From contig CALEJB010000035.1 in the NCBI GenBank assembly GCA_937898675.1, positions 1 through 64,000 of the forward strand: a stretch of DNA of 64,000 nt, read 5' to 3'. Source of the stretch: an uncultured Prevotellaceae bacterium (GTDB lineage Bacteria; Bacteroidota; Bacteroidia; Bacteroidales; Muribaculaceae). The notes below the pieces were generated by a model, which was given only the letters and a program-made list of their open reading frames with translations, was not told the DNA's origin and did no database searches. Shown here one piece after another: positions 24,568 through 34,020 of this stretch. The stretch's first letter is position 1; each line of letters begins with the position of its first letter. The translations under genes and the position numbers were made by a program.

Positions 24568-25278
24568 ATGGCAAACAACACCCCCACTCCGCACATCGGC
24601 GCCAAATTAGGCGAAATCGCACCCACGGTCATCATGGCAGGAGACCCCCTGCGCGCTAAAATGATGGCCGAAAGGTTTCTTGACAACCCTGTATTATATA
24701 ATAATGTGCGCGGCATGCTCGGCTACACCGGCACCTATCACGGCAAGCCCGTATCGGTGCAGGGCCATGGCATGGGCATCCCGTCGATTGGCATCTACAG
24801 TTACGAGTTGTTTAACTTTTACGATGTAAAAACCATTATCCGTGTGGGCAGTGCCGGCTCGATGCATCCCGACCTGCACATCGGCGACCTGGTGATGGCC
24901 ATGGGCTCATGCACCAACAGCAACTATGCCGCTCAGTTCCATCTGCCCGGCACCTTTGCACCGATTGCCGACTTTGACCTGCTGCGCTCGGCCGCGGCCA
25001 AGGCGGACGAACTGGGTTATCACTACATGGTCGGCAATGTGTATTCATCGGACACCTTCTATGACGACAGCCCTGATACCGAACACTGGCAAAAGATGGG
25101 CGTGCTTGCCGTGGAGATGGAAGCGGCGGCTCTGTACATGAACGCGGCGCGCTCGGGCGCACGCTCGCTGTGCATCTGCACCATCAGCGACTCGCTCGTG
25201 ACCGGCGAGGCCACCACATCTGAAGAACGGCAGAACAGTTTCACCCAGATGATGGATGTCGCTTTTGGCATCATCTAA
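24568..25278 (+). CDS. deoD: Purine-nucleoside phosphorylase, DeoD type
   Basis: This enzyme splits purine (deoxy)ribonucleosides with phosphate to the free base and (deoxy)ribose 1-phosphate, for purine salvage. The 236-residue protein matches the hexameric DeoD class. It has TPHIGAKLGEIAPTVIMAGDPLRAK at the N terminus (His and phosphate-binding Arg), the RVGSAGSM phosphate loop, the ribose-binding VEMEAAALY and the base-binding SDSLVTGE with its catalytic Asp. ATG 24568 gives the usual DeoD start; the upstream in-frame codons add only four residues. The flavoprotein gene follows after 7 bp. Confidence 0.95.
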   Translation: MANNTPTPHIGAKLGEIAPTVIMAGDPLRAKMMAERFLDNPVLYNNVRGMLGYTGTYHGKPVSVQGHGMGIPSIGIYSYELFNFYDVKTIIRVGSAGSMHPDLHIGDLVMAMGSCTNSNYAAQFHLPGTFAPIADFDLLRSAAAKADELGYHYMVGNVYSSDTFYDDSPDTEHWQKMGVLAVEMEAAALYMNAARSGARSLCICTISDSLVTGEATTSEERQNSFTQMMDVAFGII

Positions 25279-25285
25279 TGCACCG

Positions 25286-26230
25286 ATGAAGACAAGAATC
25301 ACCGAATTGTTCGGCATTAAGTACCCCATCATTGCAGGGGGTATGGTGTGGTGCAGCGGTTGGGAACTGGCTGCCGCCGTGAGCAACGCCGGAGGCCTTG
25401 GGCTTATCGGCTCAGGCTCGATGACTGCCGAGGTGCTGCGCGAGCACATCCAGAAGTGCCGCAAGGCGACGGACAAGCCGTTTGGCGTGAATGTACCCCT
25501 CATGAAGCCCAATGTTGAAGAGTTGATGCAAGTCATTGGCGAAGAACATGTTGATGCCGTATTCACCTCGGCAGGAAGCCCCAAGAAATGGACTGGGTGG
25601 CTGCATGAACGGGGCATCAAGGTGGCCCATGTCGTGTCATCATCCCTGTTTGCAGCAAAGTGCGAAGCGGCTGGCGTTGATGCCGTTGTAGCCGAGGGGT
25701 TTGAAGCCGGCGGCCACAACGGACGCGAGGAAACCACGACGATGTGCCTGATTCCCGCCGTGCGGCGCGCGATTAGCCTTCCGCTTATCGCAGCGGGCGG
25801 CATAGCCACTGGCGATGCCCTGCTTGCCGTGCAGGCCATGGGCGCCGAGGGCGCACAGATTGGGACACTGTTTGCTCTCACTCAAGAGAGTTCGGCCCAT
25901 GAAGACTTCAAGCGCTTGTGCCTGAATCTGGACGAAGGAGACACCAAACTATATTTCAGGAAGTTATCCCCCACCCGGCTGGTCCGCAACGGATTCCAGG
26001 CGGCAGTCCAGGAAGCCGAAGACCGCGGCGCGTCAAGCGATGAGTTGCTTGAAATCATCGGTGCCGGCAAGCCCAAATTAGGCATCTTTGACGGCGACAT
26101 CGAGAACGGCGAACTTGAAATCGGCCAAGTAACCGGTCTGTTGAAAGGGCGCGAAATCGAGTCTGTAGATGTAGTCATGAGACGCCTGATTGATGAGTAT
26201 GACAACTCGCTCAATCATCTTAAAATGTGA
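25286..26230 (+). CDS. Nitronate monooxygenase / FabK-type flavin oxidoreductase
   Basis: The 314-residue TIM-barrel protein belongs to the FMN-dependent 2-nitropropane dioxygenase/FabK superfamily. Motifs are TELFGIKYPIIAGGMVW at the start, GLGLIGSG, AEGFEAGGHNG with the His used by this superfamily, PLIAAGGIATGD and GAEGAQIGTLF for FMN phosphate binding. FabK members are enoyl-ACP reductases, others oxidise nitronates; the sequence alone does not separate these. No other fatty acid gene is adjacent, although FabZ is encoded about 20 kb away. It is 7 bp from deoD, an operon whose logic is unclear. ATG 25286 is preferred because the upstream alternative runs into deoD. Confidence 0.88.
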   Translation: MKTRITELFGIKYPIIAGGMVWCSGWELAAAVSNAGGLGLIGSGSMTAEVLREHIQKCRKATDKPFGVNVPLMKPNVEELMQVIGEEHVDAVFTSAGSPKKWTGWLHERGIKVAHVVSSSLFAAKCEAAGVDAVVAEGFEAGGHNGREETTTMCLIPAVRRAISLPLIAAGGIATGDALLAVQAMGAEGAQIGTLFALTQESSAHEDFKRLCLNLDEGDTKLYFRKLSPTRLVRNGFQAAVQEAEDRGASSDELLEIIGAGKPKLGIFDGDIENGELEIGQVTGLLKGREIESVDVVMRRLIDEYDNSLNHLKM

Positions 26231-26316
26231 TTTATAGATATTCCATCTTAAAGCAACTCTTTAGAAAGTTATCAAAAACTTAAATATTTACTTTAGAAAT
26301 ATAAAAACAAAATATT

Positions 26317-26790
26317 ATGTCACAGTGGTTTGAATGTAAAGTAAAATATGACCGCCTTGTTGAGGGCGGTGCAACCAAAACAGTAACCGAACCTTATCTT
26401 GTAGATGCCTTGTCATTCACCGAGGCAGAAGCCCGCATCACCGACAAGATGCAGCCCTTCATCTCTGGAGAATTTGCCGTGGCCGCAGTCAAGCGCGTTA
26501 ACCTTGCTGACATCTTTTATAATGAGGCGGGCGACCGCTGGTACAAAGTCAAGACCAATTTCATCACCATCGACGAGAAGACAGCCGCCGAGAAGCGCAC
26601 TGCGTGCTATATGCTTGTGCAAGCCAGCGACCTGGAAGGTGCACTGAAGGTGTTTATGGACGGCATGAAGGACACGCTGGCCGACTTTGAGATTGCCAGC
26701 ATAGTGGAGACGCCATTGATGGACGTATTCCCCGCCAACTTTGAAGAGACCGCCGCCGACCGCGAGGCGCGCCAAAAAGCCCAGCAATAA
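26317..26790 (+). CDS. DUF4494 protein
   Basis: This 157-residue cytoplasmic protein is recognised as DUF4494, found almost only in Bacteroidetes. It begins MSQWFECKVKYDR, a compact alpha/beta pattern with the conserved EPYLVDALSFTEAEARI segment, and has a charged C terminus. No catalytic motif is visible and the function is unknown. It sits 11 bp before the PLP-homeostasis gene yggS, so a link to PLP or amino acid metabolism is a reasonable guess. Confidence 0.88.
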   Translation: MSQWFECKVKYDRLVEGGATKTVTEPYLVDALSFTEAEARITDKMQPFISGEFAVAAVKRVNLADIFYNEAGDRWYKVKTNFITIDEKTAAEKRTACYMLVQASDLEGALKVFMDGMKDTLADFEIASIVETPLMDVFPANFEETAADREARQKAQQ

Positions 26791-26801
26791 ACGCCACTGC
26801 A

Positions 26802-27479
26802 ATGTGTGAAGGCATCAAACACAACATTGAGAGCGTGACCGCCCAGTTACCTGAGGGCGTGCGCCTTGTGGCGGTTTCCAAGTTCCACCCTGTGGAGGAA
26901 TTGAAAGCGGCTTACGATGCGGGGCAACGCCTATTCGGCGAAAACCGGGCCCAGGAACTCATTGCCAAAGCGCCCCAACTGCCCGACGACGTCCAGTGGC
27001 ATTTTATTGGCCACCTGCAAAAAAACAAGGTGCGCGCCATCATGCCGCATGTGGATGTCATCCAGAGCATAGACAGCGTGGAACTGTTGCGCCTGGTTGA
27101 AAAAGAAGCCGCCCGCATCGACCGCACCGTTGACGTGCTGCTGCAACTGCACGTGGCACAAGAGGAGACCAAGAGCGGATTCAGCGTCGAGGAGGTGCTT
27201 GCAGCCGGCGAAGCCGGTGAATTGACCGAGAACCTGCCGCATGTGCACGTTTGCGGCGTCATGGCCATGGCCTCGCTCACCGAAGACAAAGAACAGATTG
27301 CCAAGGAGTTTGACACCGTCCGCCGCACGTTCATCACATTGAAAGACGGCTGCTTTGACGAGAGCGAATACTTCAATGAGTTAAGCATGGGCATGAGTGA
27401 TGACTGGGGCATTGCCGTCAACTACGGCGCGACGCTGGTGCGCATCGGCACCGCAATTTTCGGCCCAAGAAGGTACTGA
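26802..27479 (+). CDS. PLP homeostasis protein, YggS/PROSC family
   Basis: The 225-residue protein is a single-domain fold III PLP-binding protein, like the N-terminal barrel of alanine racemase. The PLP lysine is in LVAVSKFHP (about residue 27). GENRAQELIAKA, WHFIGHLQKNKVR and the C-terminal LSMGMSDDWGIAV with VRIGTAIFGPRRY are also present. Members bind and buffer pyridoxal phosphate and influence amino acid pools; no racemase activity is known. It shares an operon with the DUF4494 gene and is followed by a strong terminator. Confidence 0.95.
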   Translation: MCEGIKHNIESVTAQLPEGVRLVAVSKFHPVEELKAAYDAGQRLFGENRAQELIAKAPQLPDDVQWHFIGHLQKNKVRAIMPHVDVIQSIDSVELLRLVEKEAARIDRTVDVLLQLHVAQEETKSGFSVEEVLAAGEAGELTENLPHVHVCGVMAMASLTEDKEQIAKEFDTVRRTFITLKDGCFDESEYFNELSMGMSDDWGIAVNYGATLVRIGTAIFGPRRY

Positions 27480-27505
27480 AACCCCATCCATCAACAGAAA
27501 GAACG

Positions 27506-27546
27506 ACAACAGATGACCACTTTTTCAGGTCATCTGTTGTTTGTTT
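27506..27546 (+). terminator. Terminator after the yggS-family gene
   Basis: A perfect 13-bp stem (27506-27518 with 27528-27540), a 9-nt loop and a T-rich tail. The tail overlaps the MFS gene's promoter region. Confidence 0.8.
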
Positions 27547-27567
27547 TATAAAAAATATGTAATTTTG
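27540..27567 (+). promoter_or_regulatory. Promoter of the MFS gene
   Basis: TAATTTTG (27560-27567), with TTTG (27540-27543) 16 bp upstream. The box lies inside the longer ORF, supporting ATG 27619. Confidence 0.5.
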
Positions 27568-27618
27568 ACGGATTTCTTAAGCATAATTCAATTCATCACA
27601 AAAATAGAATCAAAAAGT

Positions 27619-28887
27619 ATGGCACAAAAATCCAAACAATGGGCGGCGATTTGCATGATGATCGCGCTCTTCGCAATGATTGCCTTCGTGACCAACCTAT
27701 GCTCACCCATGGCAACAATCGTCAAGAACCAGTTCGGCGCCTCTGAGACCGCCGGCCAGATTGGTAATTACGCAAATTTCATCGCATACCTGCTGATGGG
27801 CATCCCCAGCGGCATGCTCATCACCAAGATTGGCTACAAGAAAACAGCCCTTGCCGCGCTCATCGTGGGCATCGTTGGACTCGCCATTGAGTACTTGAGC
27901 GGGCAAATGGGCGGCGACAGCGCTTATTGGATTTACCTGCTTGGTGCCTTTATCAGCGGCATGTGCATGTGCATGCTCAATGCTGTTGTCAACCCCTTGC
28001 TGAACCTGCTGGGCGGCGGCGGTAAGAAAGGCAACCAATTAATCCAAATTGGCGGCGCTTTCAACTCAGCCGCAGCCGTTGCTGTCTATATCCTGATGGG
28101 TGCCCTCATCGGAGAAGTCACCAAGGACACCGCCATCAGTGACGCAACGCCCGCGTTGGCAATCGCTGGCGGCATCTTTGTTATTGCATTCATCGTCCTC
28201 CTGTTCACCAGAATTGAGGAGCCCGAGCAAGCCCCCGTGCAAATGAGCCTTGTGACAGGAGCCCTCAAGTTCCGCCACTTTGCGCTGGGCGCTCTCGCCA
28301 TCTTCTTGTACATGAGCGTGGAAGTGGGAACCCCGACCTATATGATTTCTTATCTGCAGACACCCGAAATCGGCGTCGGCGCAGGCGTGGCCGCACTCAT
28401 CGCATCGGTATATTGGCTGATGATGTTTGTCGGCCGCTCGGTTGGTGGCGCTATCGGCAACAAAGTCAGCAGCCGCACCATGGTAACAGTGACTGCCGCT
28501 GCTGCCATCGTCCTGTTGCTCTTTGGCATCTTTGCTCCAGCTGACATCAAAGTGAGCGTTCCCGGCATTGACTGGGGTAACCTGAGCATGATTTGGACAC
28601 CCGTCCCCGTAGGAGTATTCGCCTTTATCCTGGTTGGCCTGTGCACCTCCGTAATGTGGGGCGGCATTTTTAACATGGCCGTTGAGGGCCTGGGCAAGTA
28701 CACCGCAGCCGCCAGCGGCATTTTCATGACCATGGTATTCGGCTGCGCCGTTATGGTTGCGTTGCAAGCCCTTGTCGCCGATCAGGCGAGCATCCTGTCA
28801 AGTTACTGGATTCCTGTTGCTTGCGCTGCCTACATACTATTCTACGCACTCGTCGGCAGCAAGCCCTCGAAAAAGGCTGAGGAATAA
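27619..28887 (+). CDS. Major facilitator superfamily transporter, probably sugar
   Basis: The 422-residue protein has about twelve membrane helices. Its front half carries GQIGNYANFIAYLLMGIPSG and ITKIGYKKTALAAL, the loop 2-3 Gly/Lys pattern of MFS carriers. The later ALIASVYWLMMFVGRSVGGAIG corresponds to the second-half repeat. The layout resembles the fucose/glucose/galactose:H+ symporter branch (FucP-like), so uptake of a monosaccharide is the best guess; the substrate is not determined. The start is ATG 27619 because the promoter box at 27560-27567 excludes the upstream start. A 12-bp hairpin follows. Confidence 0.88.
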   Translation: MAQKSKQWAAICMMIALFAMIAFVTNLCSPMATIVKNQFGASETAGQIGNYANFIAYLLMGIPSGMLITKIGYKKTALAALIVGIVGLAIEYLSGQMGGDSAYWIYLLGAFISGMCMCMLNAVVNPLLNLLGGGGKKGNQLIQIGGAFNSAAAVAVYILMGALIGEVTKDTAISDATPALAIAGGIFVIAFIVLLFTRIEEPEQAPVQMSLVTGALKFRHFALGALAIFLYMSVEVGTPTYMISYLQTPEIGVGAGVAALIASVYWLMMFVGRSVGGAIGNKVSSRTMVTVTAAAAIVLLLFGIFAPADIKVSVPGIDWGNLSMIWTPVPVGVFAFILVGLCTSVMWGGIFNMAVEGLGKYTAAASGIFMTMVFGCAVMVALQALVADQASILSSYWIPVACAAYILFYALVGSKPSKKAEE

Positions 28888-28913
28888 TTACTATCCACTC
28901 ACACACAAGACCA

Positions 28914-28949
28914 TTGCGGCTATGCCCCAAACGCGGAGCATAGCCGCAA
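28914..28949 (+). terminator. Hairpin after the MFS gene
   Basis: A perfect 12-bp stem TTGCGGCTATGC / GCATAGCCGCAA with a 12-nt loop. The T-run starts about 10 nt later (28960), so it is a plausible but not classic terminator. Confidence 0.6.
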
Positions 28950-28996
28950 CTATATTCCATTTTTTACAATATGTGAATTTCCTTTGATTTTATTTC

Positions 28997-29024
28997 TTGG
29001 GATAAGAAAAATAGAGTACTTTTG
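28997..29024 (+). promoter_or_regulatory. Transketolase promoter
   Basis: TACTTTTG (29017-29024), with TTG (28997-28999) 17 bp upstream. The leader to ATG 29077 is 52 nt. Confidence 0.5.
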
Positions 29025-29076
29025 TCACTTATAAAATCTATTTTCCAACCGAACACCAAACCTCATTTCAAATATT

Positions 29077-31110
29077 ATGATAGATTCCAAGTTAATGACA
29101 CGCGCGGCGGACAACATCCGCATCCTCGCCGCAGCAATGGTTGAAAAGGCCAAATCGGGGCACCCTGGCGGTGCCATGGGCGGCGCTGACTTTATTAATG
29201 TGCTATTCTCGAAATACATTGTCACCGACCCTGACGATGCGACATGGTTTGCCCGCGACCGGTTCTTCCTTGACCCCGGCCACATGGCGCCCATGCTGTA
29301 CAGCGTGCTGCATCTCGCAGGACGTTATACCACCGAGGACATACAAGCACTGCGCACCTGGGGCAGCATCACGCCAGGCCACCCCGAACTTGACGTGCAA
29401 CATGGCATTGAAAACACCTCCGGCCCGCTCGGACAGGGCCATGTGATGGCCGTTGGCTGCGCCATAGCCGAGCGTTTCATCGCCACACATTACAGCGAAG
29501 TGTTTGCCCACAAGACATACGCATTCATCAGCGACGGCGGCGTCCAAGAAGGCATCTCGCAAGAGGCAGGCCGCATTGCCGGATATCTGGGATTGAGCAA
29601 CTTAATCATGTTCTACGACAGCAACAGCGTGCAGCTGTCCACCAACTGCGACGCCGTGAGCCTTGAAGACACTGCGATGAAGTACCGCTCATGGAACTGG
29701 AACGTCATTGAAGTTGACGGCACCGACCCTGTTGCCATTGCCGGCGCATTGGAGAAAGCCCAAGACGAAAAAGAGCGTCCGACGCTCATCATGGGCCGCA
29801 CCATCATGGGCCGCGGCGCCGTAACCGCCGACGGAGCGAACTTTGAAGGCCAGTGCAGCACGCACGGCAACCCGCTGAGCAAATCAGGCGCAGACTATGC
29901 CAAGACCATCGAGAACCTGGGCGGCGATCCCGAGAACCCCTGGATTGTATTCCCCGAGGTTGCTGAACTGTATGCACAGCGGGCACGCGAACAGCGCGAA
30001 GCCGTCAAACTGCGCAAACAAGAGATTGAGGCATGGGCCAAAGACAATCCTGAGGCCATGCAACGCCTGCAGAACTTCATCAATGGCAAAGCCCCCCAAG
30101 TGGATTATGCCGCCATCGCCCACAAGCCCGGCATTGCCACGCGCGCTGCGTCGGCCGACGTGCTTGCCACGCTTGCCAAAGAGGTTGAGAACATGATCGT
30201 GTCCTCGGCCGACCTCGCCAACAGCGACAAGACCGACGGCTTCCTGAAAGTGCGCGGAGCATTCGCGCCCCATGATTTCAAGGGTGCCTTCCTGCATGCC
30301 GGCGTGTCGGAACTTGCGATGGCCGCCATCATCAACGGCATCGCCCTGCACAAGGGCGTGATTGCGGCATGCGGCACATTCTTTGTCTTCAGCGACTACA
30401 TCAAGCCCGCGGCACGTCTGTCGGCATTGATGGAACTGCCCGTCAAATTCATCTGGACGCATGACGCATTCCGCGTTGGCGAGGATGGCCCCACCCACGA
30501 ACCCGTGGAGCAGGAGGCCCAAATCCGCCTGATGGAAGAACTCAGGAACCACCACGGCCGCAACAGCATGCTCGTGTTGCGCCCTGCCGATGCTGCCGAG
30601 ACCTCGGTAGCGTGGAAGATGGCGATGGAAAACAACCTGACGCCCACCGCATTGATTCTCTCGCGGCAAAACATCGACGACCTGCCCTCGCAGTCGGGCA
30701 ACCGCTATGCCGATGCACTGGGCGCCGAGCGCGGCGGTTACGTTGTCATCAAACATGAGACGCCCGACATTGTACTCGTTGGCAATGGTTCGGAGGTGGC
30801 AACACTCGTTGCCGCAGCGGCAATCATTAAGGAAAAAGGCATTAGGGCGCAAGTGGTGTCGGTTCCGTCTATCGGCCTTTTCCTGGAGCAAGATGCAGAC
30901 TACCGCAACCGAGTCATTCCCAATGGTGTAGAGGCATTTGGACTGACATCTGGTCTACCCTCAACGTTGCGTCGTGTGGTGCCAACGGGCAGGATCTTTG
31001 GTCTTGACCATTTTGGTGCTTCGGCGCCTTACAAAGTGCTGGACGAGAAATTTGGCTTCACGCCCGAGAACGTGGCCCGCGTAATTCTCGAAGGCGGCAA
31101 TGTATCATAA
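29077..31110 (+). CDS. tkt: Transketolase
   Basis: Transketolase moves two-carbon units between sugar phosphates using thiamine diphosphate and links the pentose phosphate pathway to glycolysis. The 677-residue protein has full-length architecture. The pyrophosphate domain has SGHPGGAMGGAD, GPLGQGH and a cofactor motif that reads SDGGVQEG rather than GDGxxxEG, ending at YDSNSVQ. A pyrimidine domain (APHDFKGAFLHAGVSELAM and the FSDYIKPA segment) and a C-terminal domain follow. I recall the same altered cofactor motif from other Bacteroidetes transketolases, so it is not a sign of inactivity. It works with the rpe product encoded at 22252-22896. Confidence 0.95.
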   Translation: MIDSKLMTRAADNIRILAAAMVEKAKSGHPGGAMGGADFINVLFSKYIVTDPDDATWFARDRFFLDPGHMAPMLYSVLHLAGRYTTEDIQALRTWGSITPGHPELDVQHGIENTSGPLGQGHVMAVGCAIAERFIATHYSEVFAHKTYAFISDGGVQEGISQEAGRIAGYLGLSNLIMFYDSNSVQLSTNCDAVSLEDTAMKYRSWNWNVIEVDGTDPVAIAGALEKAQDEKERPTLIMGRTIMGRGAVTADGANFEGQCSTHGNPLSKSGADYAKTIENLGGDPENPWIVFPEVAELYAQRAREQREAVKLRKQEIEAWAKDNPEAMQRLQNFINGKAPQVDYAAIAHKPGIATRAASADVLATLAKEVENMIVSSADLANSDKTDGFLKVRGAFAPHDFKGAFLHAGVSELAMAAIINGIALHKGVIAACGTFFVFSDYIKPAARLSALMELPVKFIWTHDAFRVGEDGPTHEPVEQEAQIRLMEELRNHHGRNSMLVLRPADAAETSVAWKMAMENNLTPTALILSRQNIDDLPSQSGNRYADALGAERGGYVVIKHETPDIVLVGNGSEVATLVAAAAIIKEKGIRAQVVSVPSIGLFLEQDADYRNRVIPNGVEAFGLTSGLPSTLRRVVPTGRIFGLDHFGASAPYKVLDEKFGFTPENVARVILEGGNVS

Positions 31111-31151
31111 TTGAAAACGTTGAGTAAATTTTTGCGTAAATATTTTTTCAA

Positions 31152-31174
31152 TTTGAAAAAAAAGCTTAATTTTG
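31152..31174 (+). promoter_or_regulatory. Promoter of the OmpA-like gene (short spacer)
   Basis: TAATTTTG (31167-31174), with TTTG (31152-31155) 11 bp upstream. A 65-nt AT-rich leader precedes ATG 31240. Confidence 0.55.
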
Positions 31175-31239
31175 CAGACTGAATGTTATACACTAAGAAA
31201 ATTAATATCAAAGTTTAATAAAATAAAAGACGTAACATT

Positions 31240-32487
31240 ATGAAAAAGATTGCTTTATTAGCACTTCTTTGTGTATCTTACCTGATGCCCTCGTTCGTGA
31301 GCGCACAGGAAGTTACCTATGTTGAAGACCCCTCGCAAGGCTATTTATTCAACCGCATGAAGGACAACTGGTTTATCCAGGCTGACGGCGGTGTGGGCAT
31401 GATTATGTCCCCGTTTGACAAACACGAAAAGTTTGGTCACCGTCTGGGCGCCAAGGCTGACTTCTTTGTAGGCAAGTGGTTCTCGCCGCTCATCGGTCTG
31501 CGTGCCGGTGCTGATTTTGAGCAGATTAAGGGTGCTACTTTCACGGGCAACTACACTGCCCTTGGTTACCGCAACTGGCCTCGCCAGCTCGACGGCGGCA
31601 AGTATGTTCCCCAGCATTTCAATAACTTTGGTCTCGTGGGTGACGTGCTGTTCAATGTTTCCAACTGGTTGTGCGGTTACAAGCCCAACCGCTTCTATAA
31701 CGCTATCGTATACGCCGGCATGGCAGTCAACTGGGTATATGCCCGTGACGGTGCCCGCCCCACTTCGGATGGCGATTGGAAGTATGGCGCAAACGACGAC
31801 ACCGAGCACTGCCGCAACTACAGCATGCAGGCTGGTTTGCTCAACAGTTTCGCCATCACCAAGAAGATTGACATCAACCTCGACCTCCGTTTCGACCTGA
31901 TGCAGGAGCACATTGACGGTGCAGGCCTGTGGAAGAAGACCTGGAACGAGTATCCTGGCGTGTTGATTGGTATGACTTACAAGCTCGGCAAGAGCGAGTG
32001 GAACGCTCCCATCACCGCCGTATGCCCCGACTGGAAGTACACCGATGCCGAGGGTGACGCTCTCGTAGCCAACCTGAACAATGCCAACCGCAAGATTGCT
32101 GACCTTGAGGACCAGCTCCGCAAGTGTGTTGAGAAGAAACCGAAGGCCACCGAGGCTGCTGAGGACGTTCCTCTGGCAACCATCTACTTCCCCATCAACC
32201 GCACCGATGTTCTTGGCGTACAGCGCAACGTGCTCAATGCCGTTTCTGAGGTAATGAAGAGCGAGAACCGCAACTACCTGCTGACTGGCTGGGCCGACAA
32301 TTACACTGGCAACGATGTAATCAACACCCGCCTGCGCAAGGGTCGTGTGGCTACCGTTAAGAAGGAGCTCATCAACTCTGGTGTTGACGGCGGTCGTCTT
32401 GAGACTCAAATCAACGATGGTGAGTTGACCAACTATGGTCCCAAGTGCGCATCGCTTGACCGCGCCGTAACCATCATGCGCAAGTAA
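31240..32487 (+). CDS. OmpA-family outer membrane protein
   Basis: The 415-residue protein has a signal peptide (cleavage near residue 22, VSAQ), an N-terminal domain of about 230 residues rich in aromatic and Gly residues consistent with an outer-membrane beta-barrel, and a short coiled-coil linker (about 268-298, NLNNANRKIADLEDQL). The C-terminal OmpA-type peptidoglycan-binding domain shows TGWADNYTGNDVINTRLRKGR. The usual Ser before the Arg of the family motif is Lys. It should tie the outer membrane to the cell wall. Its codon choice (frequent GGT, GTT, CGT) differs from neighbours and is typical of an abundantly made protein. A terminator follows at once. Confidence 0.93.
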   Translation: MKKIALLALLCVSYLMPSFVSAQEVTYVEDPSQGYLFNRMKDNWFIQADGGVGMIMSPFDKHEKFGHRLGAKADFFVGKWFSPLIGLRAGADFEQIKGATFTGNYTALGYRNWPRQLDGGKYVPQHFNNFGLVGDVLFNVSNWLCGYKPNRFYNAIVYAGMAVNWVYARDGARPTSDGDWKYGANDDTEHCRNYSMQAGLLNSFAITKKIDINLDLRFDLMQEHIDGAGLWKKTWNEYPGVLIGMTYKLGKSEWNAPITAVCPDWKYTDAEGDALVANLNNANRKIADLEDQLRKCVEKKPKATEAAEDVPLATIYFPINRTDVLGVQRNVLNAVSEVMKSENRNYLLTGWADNYTGNDVINTRLRKGRVATVKKELINSGVDGGRLETQINDGELTNYGPKCASLDRAVTIMRK

Positions 32488-32510
32488 TCTCATTTCGAGA
32501 ACACATTATA

Positions 32511-32543
32511 AATGTCCTGCCCCTTTAGGCGGGACATTTTTTT
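32511..32543 (+). terminator. Terminator after the OmpA-like gene
   Basis: Stem AATGTCCTGCC / GGCGGGACATT with one G-U pair and a short loop, followed by seven T. Confidence 0.8.
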
Positions 32544-32547
32544 GCAG

Positions 32548-32555
32548 TACCTTTG
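32548..32555 (+). promoter_or_regulatory. -7 box of the MATE gene
   Basis: TACCTTTG, directly behind the preceding terminator and 35 nt before ATG 32591. No -33 element at a normal distance. Confidence 0.5.
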
Positions 32556-32590
32556 CAGTACACCTTCAAGAAAGTTTCACATCAACCACA

Positions 32591-34015
32591 ATGTCATCAC
32601 TACAATCAAGCAAAAACACGTTGCTGCAGCTCATTCGCGAGGGCAAGTCGTTGTCAAAAAGGCAACAGTTCATGCTCACGCTGCAATTGAGCATGCCTGC
32701 CATCGTCGCCAATGCATCGGCAATCGCAATGCAATACATCGATGCGGCAATGGTCGGACGATTGGGTGCCGACAATTCGGCATCCGTCGGGCTGATGGGT
32801 GCCACATTATGGCTGTTTGAGGGTGTGACAACGGCATTTGTTGCGGGATATGCCGTACAGGTAGCGCACCTCATCGGCGCCAAGCGCGCGGCAGAAGCGC
32901 GTCAAGTTGTGCGACAGGCATTTGTGGTATACACCATATTTGCCGTGCTCCTGGGCGTTGCTGGCCTGGCGTTGAGCGGTCCGCTCCCCCATTGGCTGGG
33001 TGCCGCTCCGCACATCTGCCCCAATGCCACCTTATATTTCGGGACATTCATGCTCTTTGTGCCACTATTCATGATTGAATCGTTGGCGGGAGCAATGCTG
33101 CGCTGCAGCGGCAACATGCGCACCCCCAGCCTACTGAATATGCTGATGTGTCTGCTTGATGTGGTTTTCAATTTCTTCCTTATTTTCCCCACACGCAGTG
33201 CCACCATGCTTGGCCAAAGCATCACATTGCCCGGTGCGGGCCTGGGCGTGCTCGGCGCAGCCATCGGCACCACTTGTGCAGGCATTGTGACAGCATCGCT
33301 GATGGCTTACTTCCTCGTCATTAAGTCCAGCGAACTGCGCCTGACGATTGACAAAGGTTCATTCAAGCCCACATGGGGATACTTTAAAAAGGCCATCGGC
33401 ATATCTACTCCGATGGGACTGCAGCATGCCATGATGTGCAGCGCTCAAATCGTCATCACAGGCATCGTTGCCCCGCTTGGCAGCATTGCCATAGCAGCAA
33501 ACGCCTTTGCCATCACTGCCGAAAGTCTGTGTTACATGCCCGGCTATGGTATAGCCGACGCCGCCACCACACTAATTGGGCAAAGCCTGGGAGCAGGCCG
33601 CAAAATCCTCACACGCAGTTTTGCGTGGATGGCAGTGCTGATGGGAATGGCCATAATGGGAGTGATGGCCGTGCTGATGTACATATTTGCGCCCGAAATG
33701 ATGGCGCTCATGTCACCTGTCAAAGAGATTGTCGCACTGGGAACAGAATGCTTGCGCGTCGAGGCCTGGGCTGAGCCACTGTTTGCCGCATCCATCGTCA
33801 GTTATGGCGTATTTGTGGGAGCGGGCAACACGATGGTTCCCTGCGGCATCAACCTGGTGAGCATGTGGATTGTCCGATTGTCACTGTCGGCAATATTGGT
33901 AAAGACGATGGGCCTGTACGGCGTCTGGCTGGCGATGAGCATTGAGCTGTGTTTCAGGGGTACAATCTATCTGATTAGGCTGTCGTCCAAGCGCTGGATG
34001 AAAAATGTGACGTAA
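32591..34015 (+). CDS. MATE-family efflux transporter
   Basis: The 474-residue protein has twelve predicted membrane helices in two related halves. MATE features are the N-terminal LTLQLSMPAIVANASAIAM, the SVGLMGATLW stretch and the second-half GIADAATTLIGQSLGAGR, the paired repeat typical of the family. MATE carriers expel cationic drugs or metabolites in exchange for H+ or Na+; the substrate and coupling ion are not readable here. It converges on the EamA gene with only 5 bp between stop codons and has no obvious terminator. Confidence 0.93.
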   Translation: MSSLQSSKNTLLQLIREGKSLSKRQQFMLTLQLSMPAIVANASAIAMQYIDAAMVGRLGADNSASVGLMGATLWLFEGVTTAFVAGYAVQVAHLIGAKRAAEARQVVRQAFVVYTIFAVLLGVAGLALSGPLPHWLGAAPHICPNATLYFGTFMLFVPLFMIESLAGAMLRCSGNMRTPSLLNMLMCLLDVVFNFFLIFPTRSATMLGQSITLPGAGLGVLGAAIGTTCAGIVTASLMAYFLVIKSSELRLTIDKGSFKPTWGYFKKAIGISTPMGLQHAMMCSAQIVITGIVAPLGSIAIAANAFAITAESLCYMPGYGIADAATTLIGQSLGAGRKILTRSFAWMAVLMGMAIMGVMAVLMYIFAPEMMALMSPVKEIVALGTECLRVEAWAEPLFAASIVSYGVFVGAGNTMVPCGINLVSMWIVRLSLSAILVKTMGLYGVWLAMSIELCFRGTIYLIRLSSKRWMKNVT

Positions 34016-34020
34016 AACCG

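Noticed and set aside
29884..30891. 335-residue open frame opposite transketolase
   Set aside because: Shadow of tkt; no motif.
31345..32493. 382-residue open frame opposite the OmpA-like gene
   Set aside because: Reverse-strand shadow of a highly expressed gene, with no promoter or family.
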